A stretch of 64,000 nt of DNA from an uncultured Sphingomonas sp. GTDB taxonomy: Bacteria; Pseudomonadota; Alphaproteobacteria; Sphingomonadales; Sphingomonadaceae. Location: positions 1-64,000 of the forward strand of contig NZ_CAJXWX010000004.1 of NCBI RefSeq assembly GCF_913062585.1, written 5' to 3'. Both the position numbers and the translations under genes were made by a program. Below, in pieces: positions 45,213-56,515 of the stretch. The notes beneath the pieces were generated by a model. That model was not told the origin of the DNA, did no database searches, and was given only the letters and a program-made list of their open reading frames with translations. Each line of letters starts with the position of its first letter. The stretch's first letter is position 1.

Positions 45213-45803
45213 ATGCCGGACATCGCCGACAGACCCTATGACGACGCTCCGCTGTCCGCATCGAAAGACAGCGACGCCGCGGTCCGCATCGCAACCCACG
45301 AAGCGATCGAGGACCGGGGCGACAGCCTGACCGGCTGGGCGGTGACGATCAACCGCCCGGCCGCCGACCTCTATGCCTGGTGGCGCGACTTTTCGAACCT
45401 GGCCGACGTCATGGAGAATGTCGACCGGGTCGATGTGATCGACGACCGCCGCTCGCACTGGGTGGTGAAGGCCCCCGGCGGCACCTTGGTCGAGTGGGAT
45501 GCGCTGGTCACCGAGGAAGAGGAGGGCAGGCTGATCGCCTGGGCCTCCGCCGAAGGTGCCGACATCGCCAATTCGGGCCGGGTGACGTTCCGCGACGCCG
45601 GCGCACGCGGCACCGTCGTCACCGCCACCATCCTCTATGACCCGCCCGCCGGGGTGATCGGCAAGCTCGTCGCCAAACTGTTCCAGCGCGAGCCCAATAT
45701 CCAGGTCCGCCGCGACCTGACGCGGTTCAAGCAGCTGATGGAAACCGGCGAAGTCGCGACCAACGCGATGAACCGCGAACAGCATGAGGAGCAGGCCGCA
45801 TGA
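45213..45803 (+). CDS. SRPBCC (polyketide cyclase/dehydrase-like) family protein
   Basis: [47 protein letters not shown]. Confidence 0.85.
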   Translation: MPDIADRPYDDAPLSASKDSDAAVRIATHEAIEDRGDSLTGWAVTINRPAADLYAWWRDFSNLADVMENVDRVDVIDDRRSHWVVKAPGGTLVEWDALVTEEEEGRLIAWASAEGADIANSGRVTFRDAGARGTVVTATILYDPPAGVIGKLVAKLFQREPNIQVRRDLTRFKQLMETGEVATNAMNREQHEEQAA

Positions 45804-46975
45804 AAGCGCTGACCTGGCATGGCAAGCATGACGTGCGCATCGACAATGTCGACGATCCCGGCATCGTCAACCCGCGCGACGCGATCATCAAGGTGACGGC
45901 GACCGCGATCTGCGGCTCCGACCTCCATCTCTATGACGGCTATATCCCGACCATGCAGTCGGGCGATATTCTCGGCCATGAGTTCATGGGCGAGGTGGTC
46001 GAGACCGGCTCCGCCTCGACCCTGAAAAAGGGGCAGAAGGTGGTGGTGCCGTTCACCATCGCGTGCGGGTCCTGCTATCATTGCGGCAAGCATCAATATT
46101 CGGGCTGCGAAAACGGCCTGCCCGCCGACAATCAGGATATCGCGCGCGAGTTGTACGGCCATCCCATGGCCGGGCTGTTCGGATACAGCCACATGACCGG
46201 CGGCTATGCGGGCGGACAGGCGGAATATGTCCGCGTGCCGTTCAGCGATACCGGCCCGATCGTCATCCCCGACGGGGTGGACGACGAGAAGGTCCTGTTC
46301 CTCTCCGACATCCTGCCCACCGGCTGGATGGCGGCGGAAAATGCCCAGATCGAGCCGGGCGATACCGTCGCGGTCTGGGGCTGTGGCCCGGTCGGGCTGT
46401 TCGCGGTCCAGTCGGCATTCCTGATGGGGGCCGAGCGGGTGATCGCGATCGACCATTTCCCCCACCGGCTGGAGCTGGCGCGCACGTTCGGCGCGGAGAC
46501 GATCAATTTCGAACAGACCGCCACCTACGACGCACTGATGCAGATGACGGGTGGGATCGGCCCCGACGCGGTGATCGACTCGGTCGGGCTGGAGGCGCAC
46601 GGGATGTTCGTCGACAATGCCATCGACCAGATCAAGGCGTCGACCTTCCTCGGCACCGATCGCATCCATGCCATTCGCCAGGCGATCCTGGCGTGCCGCA
46701 AGGGCGGCCGTGTGTCGATGCCCGCCGTCTATGGCGGCTTCGTCGACAAGTTTCCGCTCGGCGCGATGATGCAGAAGGGGCTGACGCTCAAGACCGGGCA
46801 GACCCATGTCCAGCATTACCTCCCCGGCCTCCTGGACGCGATCATGGAGGGGAAGATCGACACGACCTTCCTCATCTCGCACCGCCTCCCCCTGGAACAG
46901 GCGCCGGACGGCTATCGCATGTTCCACGACAAGCAGAACGAAGTCACCAAGATCGTGCTGAAGCCCGGTCAATAA
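45800..46975 (+). CDS. zinc-dependent alcohol dehydrogenase (formaldehyde-dehydrogenase-like)
   Basis: [51 protein letters not shown] structural-Zn region; [17 protein letters not shown]. Confidence 0.93.
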   Translation: MKALTWHGKHDVRIDNVDDPGIVNPRDAIIKVTATAICGSDLHLYDGYIPTMQSGDILGHEFMGEVVETGSASTLKKGQKVVVPFTIACGSCYHCGKHQYSGCENGLPADNQDIARELYGHPMAGLFGYSHMTGGYAGGQAEYVRVPFSDTGPIVIPDGVDDEKVLFLSDILPTGWMAAENAQIEPGDTVAVWGCGPVGLFAVQSAFLMGAERVIAIDHFPHRLELARTFGAETINFEQTATYDALMQMTGGIGPDAVIDSVGLEAHGMFVDNAIDQIKASTFLGTDRIHAIRQAILACRKGGRVSMPAVYGGFVDKFPLGAMMQKGLTLKTGQTHVQHYLPGLLDAIMEGKIDTTFLISHRLPLEQAPDGYRMFHDKQNEVTKIVLKPGQ

Positions 46976-46985
46976 GGAGCGCATC

Positions 46986-47768
46986 ATGGCCGAGAAATTC
47001 GCAATCGTGACGGGTGCCTCGACGGGCATCGGTTATCATCTGGCAGCATGTGCGGCACGGGACGGATATGACCTGCTGATCGTCGCGGACGAGCCCGCCA
47101 TCCACACCGCCGCGACCGATCTGGCCGCGCCGGGCACGCGGGTGCAGGCGGTCGAGGCCGACCTGGCGACCTTCGAGGGCGTCGACACGCTACTTGCTGC
47201 CGCCGATGGGCGGACCATCGACGTGCTGTGCGCCAATGCGGGGAACAGCAAGGGCGGCGCGTTCCTCGATCAGCCGGTCGCGGACTGGCGGCGCTCGATC
47301 GACACCAATGTCACCGGCACGGTCCATCTGCTCCAGCGCGTGCTGACCGGCATGGTCCGGCGCGGGGAGGGCAAGGTGCTGGTGACGGGGTCGATCGTCG
47401 GCTTCATCCCCGGTCCCTTCAACGCGATCTACAACGCGACCAAGGCGTTCATCGACAATTTCACCGAGGCGCTGCGTAACGAGCTGAAGGAGGATCGCGG
47501 CGTCACCCTGACCACGCTGATGCCGGGCCCGACCGAGACCGAATTCTTCGCCCGCGCCGACATGCTCGATACCCGGGTGGGTGCTGGCAAGAAGGACGAT
47601 CCGGCGGAGGTCGCCCGCACCGGCTGGGAAGCGATGAAGGCCGGCGAGGGGCACATCACTCCCGGCCTCGCCAACAAGGCACAGGTCGCAGGCTCCGGAG
47701 TGGTGCCGCAGTCGGTGCTGGCCGAGGCCCACCGCAAGATTGCCGAGCCAGGCTCGGCCGACCGTTGA
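46986..47768 (+). CDS. SDR family oxidoreductase
   Basis: FAIVTGASTGIGYHLAACAARDGYDLL; LCANAGNSKGG; YNATKAFIDNF. Confidence 0.93.
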   Translation: MAEKFAIVTGASTGIGYHLAACAARDGYDLLIVADEPAIHTAATDLAAPGTRVQAVEADLATFEGVDTLLAAADGRTIDVLCANAGNSKGGAFLDQPVADWRRSIDTNVTGTVHLLQRVLTGMVRRGEGKVLVTGSIVGFIPGPFNAIYNATKAFIDNFTEALRNELKEDRGVTLTTLMPGPTETEFFARADMLDTRVGAGKKDDPAEVARTGWEAMKAGEGHITPGLANKAQVAGSGVVPQSVLAEAHRKIAEPGSADR

Positions 47769-47790
47769 GTTTTTCTACAGGAGACGGATC

Positions 47791-48309
47791 ATGGGCCTGT
47801 TTACGAAGGACATCGCGACGCTGGACGATCTGTTCGTCCACCAGCTCCAGGACATTTATTACGCCGAGCATCAGATTACCAAGGCGCTGCCCAAGATGAT
47901 CGACAAGGCGACCGACCCGCAGCTGAAGGCCGGGTTCGAACAGCATCTGCGTGAGACCGAAGGGCAGATCGCGCGGCTGGAACGGGTGTTCGAGATGCAT
48001 GGCCAGACGCCCAAGGCCGTGACCTGCCCGGCGATCGACGGCATCATCAAGGAAGCGAATGAGGTCGCGGGCGAGGTGGCCGACAAGAGGGTGCTCGACG
48101 CCGCGCTGATCGCGGCGGCGCAGGCGGTCGAGCATTATGAGATCGCCCGCTACGGCACCCTCGTGGCATGGGCACGGCAATTGGGGCGCAGCGACTGTGC
48201 CGCGATTCTGGACGAGACGCTGGCCGAGGAAAAGGCGACCGATGAAAAGCTGACCAATCTTGCCGAAGGTGGCGCAAATGCGGCCGCGGAGGCCAGCGCG
48301 ACGGCTTGA
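47791..48309 (+). CDS. YciE/YciF (DUF892) ferritin-like protein
   Basis: TLDDLFVHQLQDIYYAEHQITKALPKMIDKATDPQLKAGFEQHLRETEGQIARLERVFEMHG; ATG 47791 with SD CAGGAGAC. Confidence 0.93.
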   Translation: MGLFTKDIATLDDLFVHQLQDIYYAEHQITKALPKMIDKATDPQLKAGFEQHLRETEGQIARLERVFEMHGQTPKAVTCPAIDGIIKEANEVAGEVADKRVLDAALIAAAQAVEHYEIARYGTLVAWARQLGRSDCAAILDETLAEEKATDEKLTNLAEGGANAAAEASATA

Positions 48310-48315
48310 CGCCCT

Positions 48316-48354
48316 GGGCACCGTCGGCGGCCGCCCTTCCCGGCGGCGGTGCCC
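48316..48354. terminator. hairpin between convergent genes
   Basis: GGGCACCG ... CGGTGCCC with further internal pairing; no strong U-tract. Confidence 0.4.
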
Positions 48355-48360
48355 TTCCGG

Positions 48361-49068
48361 TCAATGCGCGACGTGGGTGATAGCCAGCATCAGCAGGATG
48401 CCGAAGATCGTCGCGATCCCGGTCTTCAGCCGCGGATCGAGCGACTGGCTGCGCGGCACCAGTTCGCACGCGCCGATATAGAGGAAAATGCCGGCGAACA
48501 GCGCCATCAGCGGGGCGAGCATCGCGGATGGAATGGCGATGCCCAGGCCGATCACCACCCCCAGCATCGGCGCGATACCGTTCAGGATCAGCCAGCGTCG
48601 CGCCGCCACTTCGCTCCGAGCCGCAAGGCTCAGGGACACGGTGTTGACGCCGTCCGCCACATCATGGGTCAGGACGGCGATGGCGATCATCCAGCCTGCG
48701 GCCGTGTCGATCTGAAAGGCGATGCCGATGCCGAGCCCGTCCATCAGGCTGTGCAGGCTGAGCATCGCCGGGCCCAGATCGCCCCGCCATGACGCGGCGG
48801 CGCGCGGAATCTTCGCCAGCATTCGGTCCAGCAGCATATAGCCGCCCAAACCCAAGGCCGTGAACGCCATCAGCGAATGCACCGACCAGCGATCCCCCGC
48901 CAGCCCCAACGCCTCGGGCATCAGGTCGAACAGCGCCACCCCGATGACGATCCCGGCGGTCAGGCCAAGCACGATCCCGATCCGGTGGCGCAGGCGCAGC
49001 GCCAGGAGCCCGCCCGCCAGCGTGGCGAGCATGGCCGCCAGTCCGAAGGCGAGGGGGATGAGCGTCAT
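48361..49068 (-). CDS. ZIP family metal transporter
   Basis: Multi-TM; MLSLHSLMDGLGIGIAFQ and AIAVLTHDVADGVNTVSL match ZIP TM4/TM5 motifs. Confidence 0.87.
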   Translation of the reverse strand: MTLIPLAFGLAAMLATLAGGLLALRLRHRIGIVLGLTAGIVIGVALFDLMPEALGLAGDRWSVHSLMAFTALGLGGYMLLDRMLAKIPRAAASWRGDLGPAMLSLHSLMDGLGIGIAFQIDTAAGWMIAIAVLTHDVADGVNTVSLSLAARSEVAARRWLILNGIAPMLGVVIGLGIAIPSAMLAPLMALFAGIFLYIGACELVPRSQSLDPRLKTGIATIFGILLMLAITHVAH

Positions 49069-49137
49069 CGGCGACCCATGAACGAGGGGGTGAGACGTTA
49101 CAAGGTCACATTTGTGAAACCTGTATCAGCGCCGGCA

Positions 49138-49869
49138 TCACGCCAGCGCGATCGCCTCCAGCACCGTCGCGGCCACTTCGCGGCGACAGATCAGCAGGTC
49201 GGGCAGCAGCGGATTCTCGCAATTATAGACGAGCGGACTGCCGTCGATCCGCGAGGCATGGAGCCCGGCGGCGAGCGCGACGGCGGCGGGGGCGCAATTG
49301 TCCCATTCATATTGGCCGCCGTCATGCAGATAGACATCGGCCCGCCCCTCGACGACCGCCATCGCCTTGGCTCCTGCCGAGCCCATGGGGATCATGATCG
49401 CGCCCAGCCGGTCGCCGACGCAGCGTGCGATATCGGGTGCGCGGCTGCGGCTGACGACGACGCGTAGCCCTGCGGGGCAGGGGGGATGCTTGGGCGGCAG
49501 ATCGTCGGTCGCGAAGACCCGCCCCAGCGCGGGCACAGCGACCGCGCCCAGCGCCGGGCGGCGGCCGATGGCAAGGCCGATATGCACCGCCCATTCGTCC
49601 GAACCGCTCGCATATTCGCGCGTGCCGTCCAGCGGATCGACGATCCAAACCCGTTCGGCCGCGCACCGCGCACGGTCGTCGACCGACTCCTCCGACAGGA
49701 TGAAGTCGTTCGGACGGGCGGCGCGCAGGCGGTCGAGGATCAGCGTGTTGGCGTCGCGATCCCCCTTCTTGCCCAGCGCAGCGCCGTCCAGCCCGCTGGA
49801 CGCACGAATAGCCTCGAGCAGATGGCCCGCCTCCAGCGCGACGGACCGCGCGAGTTCGGCGTCAGTCAC
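49138..49869 (-). CDS. cysQ: 3'(2'),5'-bisphosphate nucleotidase / inositol-phosphatase family
   Basis: [43 protein letters not shown]; adjacent to cysNC/cysD. Confidence 0.88.
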   Translation of the reverse strand: MTDAELARSVALEAGHLLEAIRASSGLDGAALGKKGDRDANTLILDRLRAARPNDFILSEESVDDRARCAAERVWIVDPLDGTREYASGSDEWAVHIGLAIGRRPALGAVAVPALGRVFATDDLPPKHPPCPAGLRVVVSRSRAPDIARCVGDRLGAIMIPMGSAGAKAMAVVEGRADVYLHDGGQYEWDNCAPAAVALAAGLHASRIDGSPLVYNCENPLLPDLLICRREVAATVLEAIALA

Positions 49870-51779
49870 AGGTCATAGCTCCAGACACCCAGTACATGCT
49901 CGACGATCCGCGCGGCAGCCTGTTCCGCCGTCTCCTTCGTCGTATCGACATGGATTTCGGGCCGCTCGGGCGCTTCATAAGGGCTCGAGATACCGGTGAA
50001 CTCGGCGATCTCGCCCGCGCGAGCCTTGGCGTACAGACCCTTTACATCGCGGTTCTCGGCGACGGCCAGCGGCGTATCGACGAAAATCTCGACGAACTCG
50101 CCCTCGGGCAGCAGCGCACGAACCATGTCCCGCTCCGCCTTGAACGGCGAGATGAAGGCGGTCAGGACGATCAGCCCGGCGTCCGCCATCAGCTTGGCGA
50201 CTTCGCCCACCCGCCGGATATTCTCGACCCGACCGGCTTCCGAGAAGTCCAGATCGCGGTTCAGGCCGTGGCGGATATTGTCGCCGTCCAGCAGGAAGCT
50301 GTGGCGGCCCATGGCATGCAGCTTTTGTTCGACCAGATTGGCGATGGTCGACTTGCCCGAACCCGACAGACCGGTGAACCACAGCACCTTGGGCGACTGG
50401 CCCTTCTGCCGGGCATGGGCCTCCCGGGTGATGACGGTCGATTGCCAATGGACGTTCTGCGACCGGCGCAGCGCATGGTCGATCATCCCTGCGGCGACCG
50501 TGGCGTTGGTCGCGCGGTCGATCAGGATGAAGCCGCCCAGCGTACTGCCCTTCGCATAGGGCTCGAACACGATCGGGCGGTCGGCATAGACCTCCGCCAG
50601 GCCGATATCGTTGAGCGCCAGCGTGTCGGCGGGGCGCTGCTCCTGGCTGTTGACGTCGACGACGTGGCGCGGCGGCTGGACGGTCGCGCCGACCAGCTGC
50701 GCGCCGAGCTTCAACGAATAGCTGCGCCCCGGGACCAGCGGTGCATCGGCCATCCAGACGATGGTGGCGACGAACTGGTCGGCGACCTCGGGCGGATCCT
50801 CGGCCGCCGCGATCACGTCGCCGCGCGAGCAGTCTACTTCCTCGGCCAGCACCAAAGTCACCGCTTCGCCCGCAATCGCCTGATCCCGGTCGCCGTCATA
50901 GGTGACGATCCGCGCGATGCTGGTCGTCCGGCCCGACGGCGTGATCCGCACGCGGTCGCCGACCGACACCCGGCCGCTGGCGATCAGCCCGGCAAAGCCG
51001 CGAAAGTCGAGGTCGGGCCGGTTGACCCACTGCACCGGCATACGGAACGACGCCGCGACCGCCCGGTCGCCGTCGATCGCCACCGTCTCCAGGTGCGGGA
51101 GGAGCGGCGGCCCCTCATACCAGGGCATGTCGGGCGAGGGGGTGGTGACGTTCGCGCCGGTCAGCCCCGACAGCGGAATGGCGGTGAAACGCTCGATCCC
51201 GATGCCACGCGCAAAGGCGGCATAGTCGGCGACGATGGCGTTGAAGACCGACTGGTCGTTGCCGACCAGATCCATCTTGTTGACCGCCAGCACGATCTCC
51301 TTGATGCCGACCAGATGCGCCAGATAGCTGTGCCGCCGCGTCTGGGTCAGCACGCCCTTGCGCGCGTCGATCAGGATCACCGCCAAGTCGGCGGTCGAGG
51401 CACCCGTCACCATGTTGCGGGTGTATTGCTCGTGACCCGGCGTATCGGCGACGATGAACTTGCGCTTCTCCGTCGCGAAAAAGCGGTAGGCGACGTCGAT
51501 GGTGATGCCCTGCTCGCGCTCGGCGGCGAGGCCGTCGACCAGCAGCGCGAAGTCGATATTGGCCCCCTGCGTGCCGACCCGGCGGCTGTCCGCCTCCAGC
51601 TGGCTCAGCTGGTCCTCGAAGATCGTCTTCGAATCGTAGAGCAGCCGCCCGATCAGCGTCGACTTGCCGTCATCGACCGAGCCGCAGGTGATGAAGCGCA
51701 GCATCGACTTGGCGGCGTGCGTGGCGAGATAGGCGTTGATATCGGCGGCGATCAGCGCATCGGGTTGATAGGCGGTCAT
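49866..51779 (-). CDS. cysNC: bifunctional sulfate adenylyltransferase large subunit / APS kinase (CysNC)
   Basis: [36 protein letters not shown] (GTPase), C-terminal [38 protein letters not shown] (APS kinase). Confidence 0.96.
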   Translation of the reverse strand: MTAYQPDALIAADINAYLATHAAKSMLRFITCGSVDDGKSTLIGRLLYDSKTIFEDQLSQLEADSRRVGTQGANIDFALLVDGLAAEREQGITIDVAYRFFATEKRKFIVADTPGHEQYTRNMVTGASTADLAVILIDARKGVLTQTRRHSYLAHLVGIKEIVLAVNKMDLVGNDQSVFNAIVADYAAFARGIGIERFTAIPLSGLTGANVTTPSPDMPWYEGPPLLPHLETVAIDGDRAVAASFRMPVQWVNRPDLDFRGFAGLIASGRVSVGDRVRITPSGRTTSIARIVTYDGDRDQAIAGEAVTLVLAEEVDCSRGDVIAAAEDPPEVADQFVATIVWMADAPLVPGRSYSLKLGAQLVGATVQPPRHVVDVNSQEQRPADTLALNDIGLAEVYADRPIVFEPYAKGSTLGGFILIDRATNATVAAGMIDHALRRSQNVHWQSTVITREAHARQKGQSPKVLWFTGLSGSGKSTIANLVEQKLHAMGRHSFLLDGDNIRHGLNRDLDFSEAGRVENIRRVGEVAKLMADAGLIVLTAFISPFKAERDMVRALLPEGEFVEIFVDTPLAVAENRDVKGLYAKARAGEIAEFTGISSPYEAPERPEIHVDTTKETAEQAAARIVEHVLGVWSYDL

Positions 51780-51780
51780 C

Positions 51781-52680
51781 TCAGAAATACCCCTCGCGCT
51801 TCTTCTTCTCCATGCTGGCGGCCTGATCATGGTCGATCGCGCGCCCCTGACGCTCCGAGGTCGTCGTCAGCAGCATTTCCTGGATGACCTCGGACAGCGT
51901 CGCCGCCTCGCTCTCGACCGCGCCGGTCAGCGGATAGCAGCCGAGCGTGCGGAAGCGGATCGAGCGTTCGACCGGCACCTCGCCCGGCTTCAGGCGGAAA
52001 CGGTCGTCATCGACCATCAGCAGCATCCCGTCGCGCTCCACCGTCGGGCGGGGGGCGGCGAAATAGAGCGGCACGATCTCGATGCCTTCCTGCAGGATAT
52101 ATTGCCAGATATCGAGCTCGGTCCAGTTGGACAGGGGGAAGACGCGGATGCTCTCCCCCTTGTGGATGCGGCTGTTGTAGAGATTCCACAGCTCGGGCCG
52201 CTGCGCCTTGGGGTCCCAGCCATGCGCGGCCGAACGAAAGGAGAAGACGCGTTCCTTGGCGCGGCTCTTTTCCTCGTCGCGGCGCGCACCGCCGAACGCG
52301 GCGTCGTATCCGCCCGCGGTCAGCGCTTGTTTCAGCCCCTCGGTCTTCCACATATCGGTGTGGCGGCTGCCATGGTCGAAGGGGTTGATGCCCAACGCCT
52401 CCGCCTCCGGGTTGCGGTGGACGATCAACTCCATCCCCGCCGCCTCGGCCGCGCGGTTGCGCAGATCGTACATCGCGCGGAACTTCCAGGTCGTGTCGAC
52501 ATGGAGCAGCGGGAAGGGCGGGCGCGCCGGGAAGAACGCCTTCTTGGCGAGGTGCAGCATCACCGCCGAGTCCTTGCCGACCGAATAGAGCATCACCGGC
52601 CTTTCGGTCTCGGCGACGACTTCGCGCAGGATATGGATGCTCTCGGCTTCGAGGCGTTGAAGGTGGGTCAGGCCAGTCAT
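51781..52680 (-). CDS. cysD: sulfate adenylyltransferase subunit 2
   Basis: [52 protein letters not shown]-terminal [15 protein letters not shown]. Confidence 0.97.
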   Translation of the reverse strand: MTGLTHLQRLEAESIHILREVVAETERPVMLYSVGKDSAVMLHLAKKAFFPARPPFPLLHVDTTWKFRAMYDLRNRAAEAAGMELIVHRNPEAEALGINPFDHGSRHTDMWKTEGLKQALTAGGYDAAFGGARRDEEKSRAKERVFSFRSAAHGWDPKAQRPELWNLYNSRIHKGESIRVFPLSNWTELDIWQYILQEGIEIVPLYFAAPRPTVERDGMLLMVDDDRFRLKPGEVPVERSIRFRTLGCYPLTGAVESEAATLSEVIQEMLLTTTSERQGRAIDHDQAASMEKKKREGYF

Positions 52681-52729
52681 CGGATTGTCAGATAATGTCG
52701 CCAGCGAACCGTGCGACCAACTTATCCTG

Positions 52730-52948
52730 TCAATCGCGATAGTCCCGCTCCAGCGAGTCGAGGATGCGTCCGCCCGCCATGAACACCGCAATGGGGCAGG
52801 CGGCGAACAGGATCTTGCCCGGAAGTCCGGGATAAGCCTGGAGATAATGCATCCCGCGTTCGACAGCGCCCAGGCCGAGCCCGTAGATGACGAGAAACGC
52901 CTCGAACTTGGACTTGATCGTGAACAGGGCGACCAGGCGGGACCACAT
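52730..52948 (-). CDS. small hypothetical membrane protein
   Basis: [72 protein letters not shown]; two hydrophobic segments. Confidence 0.65.
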   Translation of the reverse strand: MWSRLVALFTIKSKFEAFLVIYGLGLGAVERGMHYLQAYPGLPGKILFAACPIAVFMAGGRILDSLERDYRD

Positions 52949-52987
52949 GGGCTTGTTTAGACCACCGTCCGGTCCCCGCGCCAAGCG

Positions 52988-54241
52988 TCAAGTGTCTGCC
53001 AATATGAGACAGTCCAACGCGGTGAGGAGCGCCCGGCGCGCCGTTTCGATCCGGTCGATGAGGGCGGGGTCGCCTATGGCGGTCGGGTCGATCGCCTCGG
53101 GCCAATGCGCCTCGACGACTGCGGCGATCCGGTCGAGCCGGGCATGGTCGACCAGAAAGCGTTGGTCGATACTTGCCGGGTCGGCAACGACGCGCAAGCG
53201 CAGACAGGCCGGGCCGCCGCCATTGGCCATGGATTCGCGGACGTCGACCACCTCCAGCCGCCGGATTGGGCCGTTGCCGGCGACATGGTCCTGTAGCCAG
53301 GAAAAGACGGCGGCGTTGTCCTGTGCCTCCTGGGGCACGATCAGCGTCGGCTCGCCGCCGGGCGGGGTCACCAGCTGGGCATTGAACAGGTAGGACGCGA
53401 TGGCGTCCTGCAGGCTGACGCGGGCGGCGGGCACCTCGACGATCTCGACATCCGGCATCAGCGTCCGGAGGTCGGCGTAGAAGGTGTCGCGATCGGCAAA
53501 GGCCTGTTCGTGCGCGAACAGGACGCGCTCATTGGCGACGGCGACCACGTCGTTGTGAAAGGCGCCCGCCGCGATCGCCGCGTCCGACTGGCGGACGAAC
53601 AGTATGCGGTCGGGGGACAGGCGATGCGCGCGGGCGACCGCCTCGCACGCCTCCCGGTGCTGGCGTGCGGGGAAGGGCCCGCCGCCCTCGCCATAGACGA
53701 ACACCTCGACGCCGGGATGGTCATGGCCGCTGCACAGTCGCATGTGATTGGCCGCGCCCTCGTCGCCGAACGGAGCCGGGACCGGCGGGTGAACGATAAA
53801 GGCCGGGTCGGCGAAGATCAGCCTGAGCTGTGCCAGCGTCGCGGGCCATTCATGGCTGCGATGCGGCATGGTCAGCAAATTGGCGACGGTCAGGTAGCAG
53901 CGGCCGTCGCGCGTATCGGGCGCGGGCGAGACGGTTGCGGCATTGGCCGCCCACATGGCGGAAGCGGACAGCGCCTGCGCCTTCAGGACGGACGAAGCGG
54001 CATCGTAATCGGTTGCCAGCCGCTTCAGCCAGCCATGGTCGGGGCGGGCATGCGGCAGCAGGATCCCCTGTACCAGCCCCAGGTCCAGGTTCGCGCGCAC
54101 CTTGGCGATCCCCTGAAGCGCGGCCGCCTTGGGGTGGGAGGTCCTGCCCGCATTGCGGGTGGCGGCGAGGTTGCCGTGGCTCAGCCCGGCATAATTATGG
54201 CTCGGGCCGATGATGCCGTCGAAGTTGATCTCTCTCAGCAT
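52988..54241 (-). CDS. astB: N-succinylarginine dihydrolase
   Basis: LREINFDGIIGPSHNYAGLSHGNLAATRN; MWAANAATVSPAPDT; GGPACLRLRV. Confidence 0.95.
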   Translation of the reverse strand: MLREINFDGIIGPSHNYAGLSHGNLAATRNAGRTSHPKAAALQGIAKVRANLDLGLVQGILLPHARPDHGWLKRLATDYDAASSVLKAQALSASAMWAANAATVSPAPDTRDGRCYLTVANLLTMPHRSHEWPATLAQLRLIFADPAFIVHPPVPAPFGDEGAANHMRLCSGHDHPGVEVFVYGEGGGPFPARQHREACEAVARAHRLSPDRILFVRQSDAAIAAGAFHNDVVAVANERVLFAHEQAFADRDTFYADLRTLMPDVEIVEVPAARVSLQDAIASYLFNAQLVTPPGGEPTLIVPQEAQDNAAVFSWLQDHVAGNGPIRRLEVVDVRESMANGGGPACLRLRVVADPASIDQRFLVDHARLDRIAAVVEAHWPEAIDPTAIGDPALIDRIETARRALLTALDCLILADT

Positions 54242-54246
54242 GATGG

Positions 54247-55266
54247 TCACCGGTCGATATGCAGGGCGGTATCGCCGACGGTCAGGTCGAGCGTGCGGGC
54301 GGTCTCTTCGGACAGGATGACGCCGCCGTCCGCGTCACGGATCTCGGCCAGTGCGCAGCGGAAGTCGGCCAGCCGCCCCGCCGCGACCAGCGCCTCGCGT
54401 CCCGGCAGCGCGTCGATACCGACGATGACACTTTCGCGCGCATCGCGGATGGTGCGCACCTGATCGGTCCGCGCCGTCATGGTCGGGCCGCCGTCGAAAA
54501 TGTCGATATAATGCTCGAAGGCGAAGCCCTCATTCTCCAGCATCCGCATTGCCGCACGGCCGGACGGATGCGGCAGGCCGATCGCGGCGCGCGCCGTCTC
54601 GGTCAGCATCGCGGTATAGATGGGATGCTTGGGCATCAGGTCGGCGATGAACTGGTGGCCATGGATCGCATTGAACTGGTCGGCTTCCTGAAAATTCATG
54701 CCGAAGAAGCGGCCCGCCAGACCGTCCCAGAAGGGCGATCCCCCGGCCTCGTCGATCACCCCGCGCAGCTCGGCCAGCACCCGGTCGGCAAAGCGTGTCC
54801 GATTGGCGCGCATGAACAGGTAGCGGCTACGGGCGAGCAGCAGGCCCAGTCCCCCGGCGCGTTCGCCTGGGTGGAGGAACAGGCCGCCGACCTCGCTCGC
54901 CCCCTCCAGATCGGTGGTCAGCGACAGCATCTCGGCGCGGAACGTGCGGTCCAGCTCGCGGCTATGCTGGGTCAGCGTGCCGATGCGATAGCTGTAGAAG
55001 GGATGTTTCTGCCCGACATGCGTGAAGATCTGGCAGGTCCCGCGCACTTCGCCGGTCGCGCGGTCCTCCAGCATCAGGACGAACAGCTCGTCGCGAATGC
55101 CGCCGTCCGCCTCTCGGGCAAAGGCATCATGGCTGCGCGCCAGCTTGGCGGTGAGCGACCGGCGGTCGGGGGGCAGGTTGGTGAAGCCGCCGCCGGTCAG
55201 CTTGGCCATTTCATACAGGTGGCGAAGGTCGCTATCGACGGCGGGGCGGATGCAAAAGCTGCTCAT
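54247..55266 (-). CDS. astA: arginine N-succinyltransferase
   Basis: FCIRPAVDSDLRHLYEMAKLTGGGFTNLPPDR; GLFLHPGERAGGLGLLLARSRYLF; QFIADLMPKHPIYTAML. Confidence 0.94.
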   Translation of the reverse strand: MSSFCIRPAVDSDLRHLYEMAKLTGGGFTNLPPDRRSLTAKLARSHDAFAREADGGIRDELFVLMLEDRATGEVRGTCQIFTHVGQKHPFYSYRIGTLTQHSRELDRTFRAEMLSLTTDLEGASEVGGLFLHPGERAGGLGLLLARSRYLFMRANRTRFADRVLAELRGVIDEAGGSPFWDGLAGRFFGMNFQEADQFNAIHGHQFIADLMPKHPIYTAMLTETARAAIGLPHPSGRAAMRMLENEGFAFEHYIDIFDGGPTMTARTDQVRTIRDARESVIVGIDALPGREALVAAGRLADFRCALAEIRDADGGVILSEETARTLDLTVGDTALHIDR

Positions 55267-56465
55267 GCGGCACCGATGATGCGCAGGATGGTCAGCGTCG
55301 ACAAGCCCGCGCGCTCGGCCAGGCTGTCGATCAGCATAAATTCGTCCGACGAGTGGATCGCGCCGCCCCGCACCCCCATGGTGTCGACCACCGGCACGCC
55401 CGCTGCCGCGATATTGTTGCCGTCGCACACGCCGCCCGTCGCCCGCCATCCGATGCTAAGGCCCAGATCGGCGCCCGCGCTGCGCACCGTTTCGAATAGG
55501 ACTGCTGCGCCATCGTCGATGGGCTTGGGCGGGCGGTTGAAGCTGCCATGGACCGCCACGGTCACGTCATGCTCGGCGGCGATCCGCTCGGCGATGGCCT
55601 TCATCGCGGTGCCGGTCCGCTCGATCGCGGCCAGCGCGCGGGGGCGGAAATTGATGTGCAGTATCGCCAGGTCGGGCACGACATTGTTCGGCCCGCCGCC
55701 GTCGATCCGTGCCGGGTTCACGGTGATGTCCTCGGCCGCGAGCCGGTTCAGCTCCAGCGTGATGCGGGCAGCCGCGACGATGGCGTTACGGCCCTCCTCG
55801 GGATTGCGGCCCGCATGGGCGCTGCGCCCGCGCACGACGATGGTGAAATTGCCGGTGCCCCCGCGTGCGCCCGCCAGCGTGCCGTCTGGCAGCGCGGGCT
55901 CATAGGTCAGCGCCGCGACCTTGCCGCTGGCACACCGGGCGATCAGCGCGGCGGACGAGGCGGAACCGGTTTCCTCGTCCGAGTTGATGAGGACGTCGTA
56001 ACCGAACCGCCCCGCCGCCGGGCTCGCCTCCACGGCGGTCAAGGCGGCGAGGAGTACGGCCAGGCCGCCCTTCATGTCCGCCACGCCGGGGCCGCCCAAC
56101 CGGTTGTCGTCGATCCGCGTCACCGTCTGAAAGACATGGTCGGCCGGATAGACGGTATCCATATGCCCCGTGAACAGCATCCGGACGGGGGCGTCCGGGC
56201 GGACCGAGAGGTGCAGGTGGCGGCCATGGGCCAGCGGCGCGGGATGGCCGTCCGCGCCGATACGCTCGACGGGATCGGGTTCGATCAGGTGCAGGTCGCC
56301 CGGCAGCGTCCCGAACGCCTCGGCCAGCCGATCCGCCATCACGGCCAGCCCGGCAAGATTGCGGGTCCCGCTGTTGATCGCGGCCCATTCCTCGACCAGC
56401 GGCAACATCGGGTAAGCGGCGGCGGACGCGACGGCGTCCCGCTCGAGGGGGTTCAGTCTCTCCAT
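55263..56465 (-). CDS. M20-family metallopeptidase/hydrolase
   Basis: MLFTGHMDTVYPADH, GVADMKGGLAVLLAAL, INSDEETGSASS, ATGGVCDGNNIAAAGVPVVDTMGVRG; ATGA overlap with astA. Confidence 0.92.
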   Translation of the reverse strand: MERLNPLERDAVASAAAYPMLPLVEEWAAINSGTRNLAGLAVMADRLAEAFGTLPGDLHLIEPDPVERIGADGHPAPLAHGRHLHLSVRPDAPVRMLFTGHMDTVYPADHVFQTVTRIDDNRLGGPGVADMKGGLAVLLAALTAVEASPAAGRFGYDVLINSDEETGSASSAALIARCASGKVAALTYEPALPDGTLAGARGGTGNFTIVVRGRSAHAGRNPEEGRNAIVAAARITLELNRLAAEDITVNPARIDGGGPNNVVPDLAILHINFRPRALAAIERTGTAMKAIAERIAAEHDVTVAVHGSFNRPPKPIDDGAAVLFETVRSAGADLGLSIGWRATGGVCDGNNIAAAGVPVVDTMGVRGGAIHSSDEFMLIDSLAERAGLSTLTILRIIGAA

Positions 56466-56515
56466 CGCGGCAACCTAGGCCAAGGATGGCGCCGAGGTGA
56501 ACCCCGTGGCCGAAA

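Noticed and set aside
43869-49121. Shared word CATTTGTGAAA upstream of the aminotransferase (~43871-43881) and of the ZIP gene (~49108-49118)
   Set aside because: Only two occurrences, different flanks, and functionally unrelated genes; likely coincidence.
49896-51887. 663-aa + strand ORF opposite cysNC
   Set aside because: Shadow ORF; CysNC motifs on the - strand are unambiguous.
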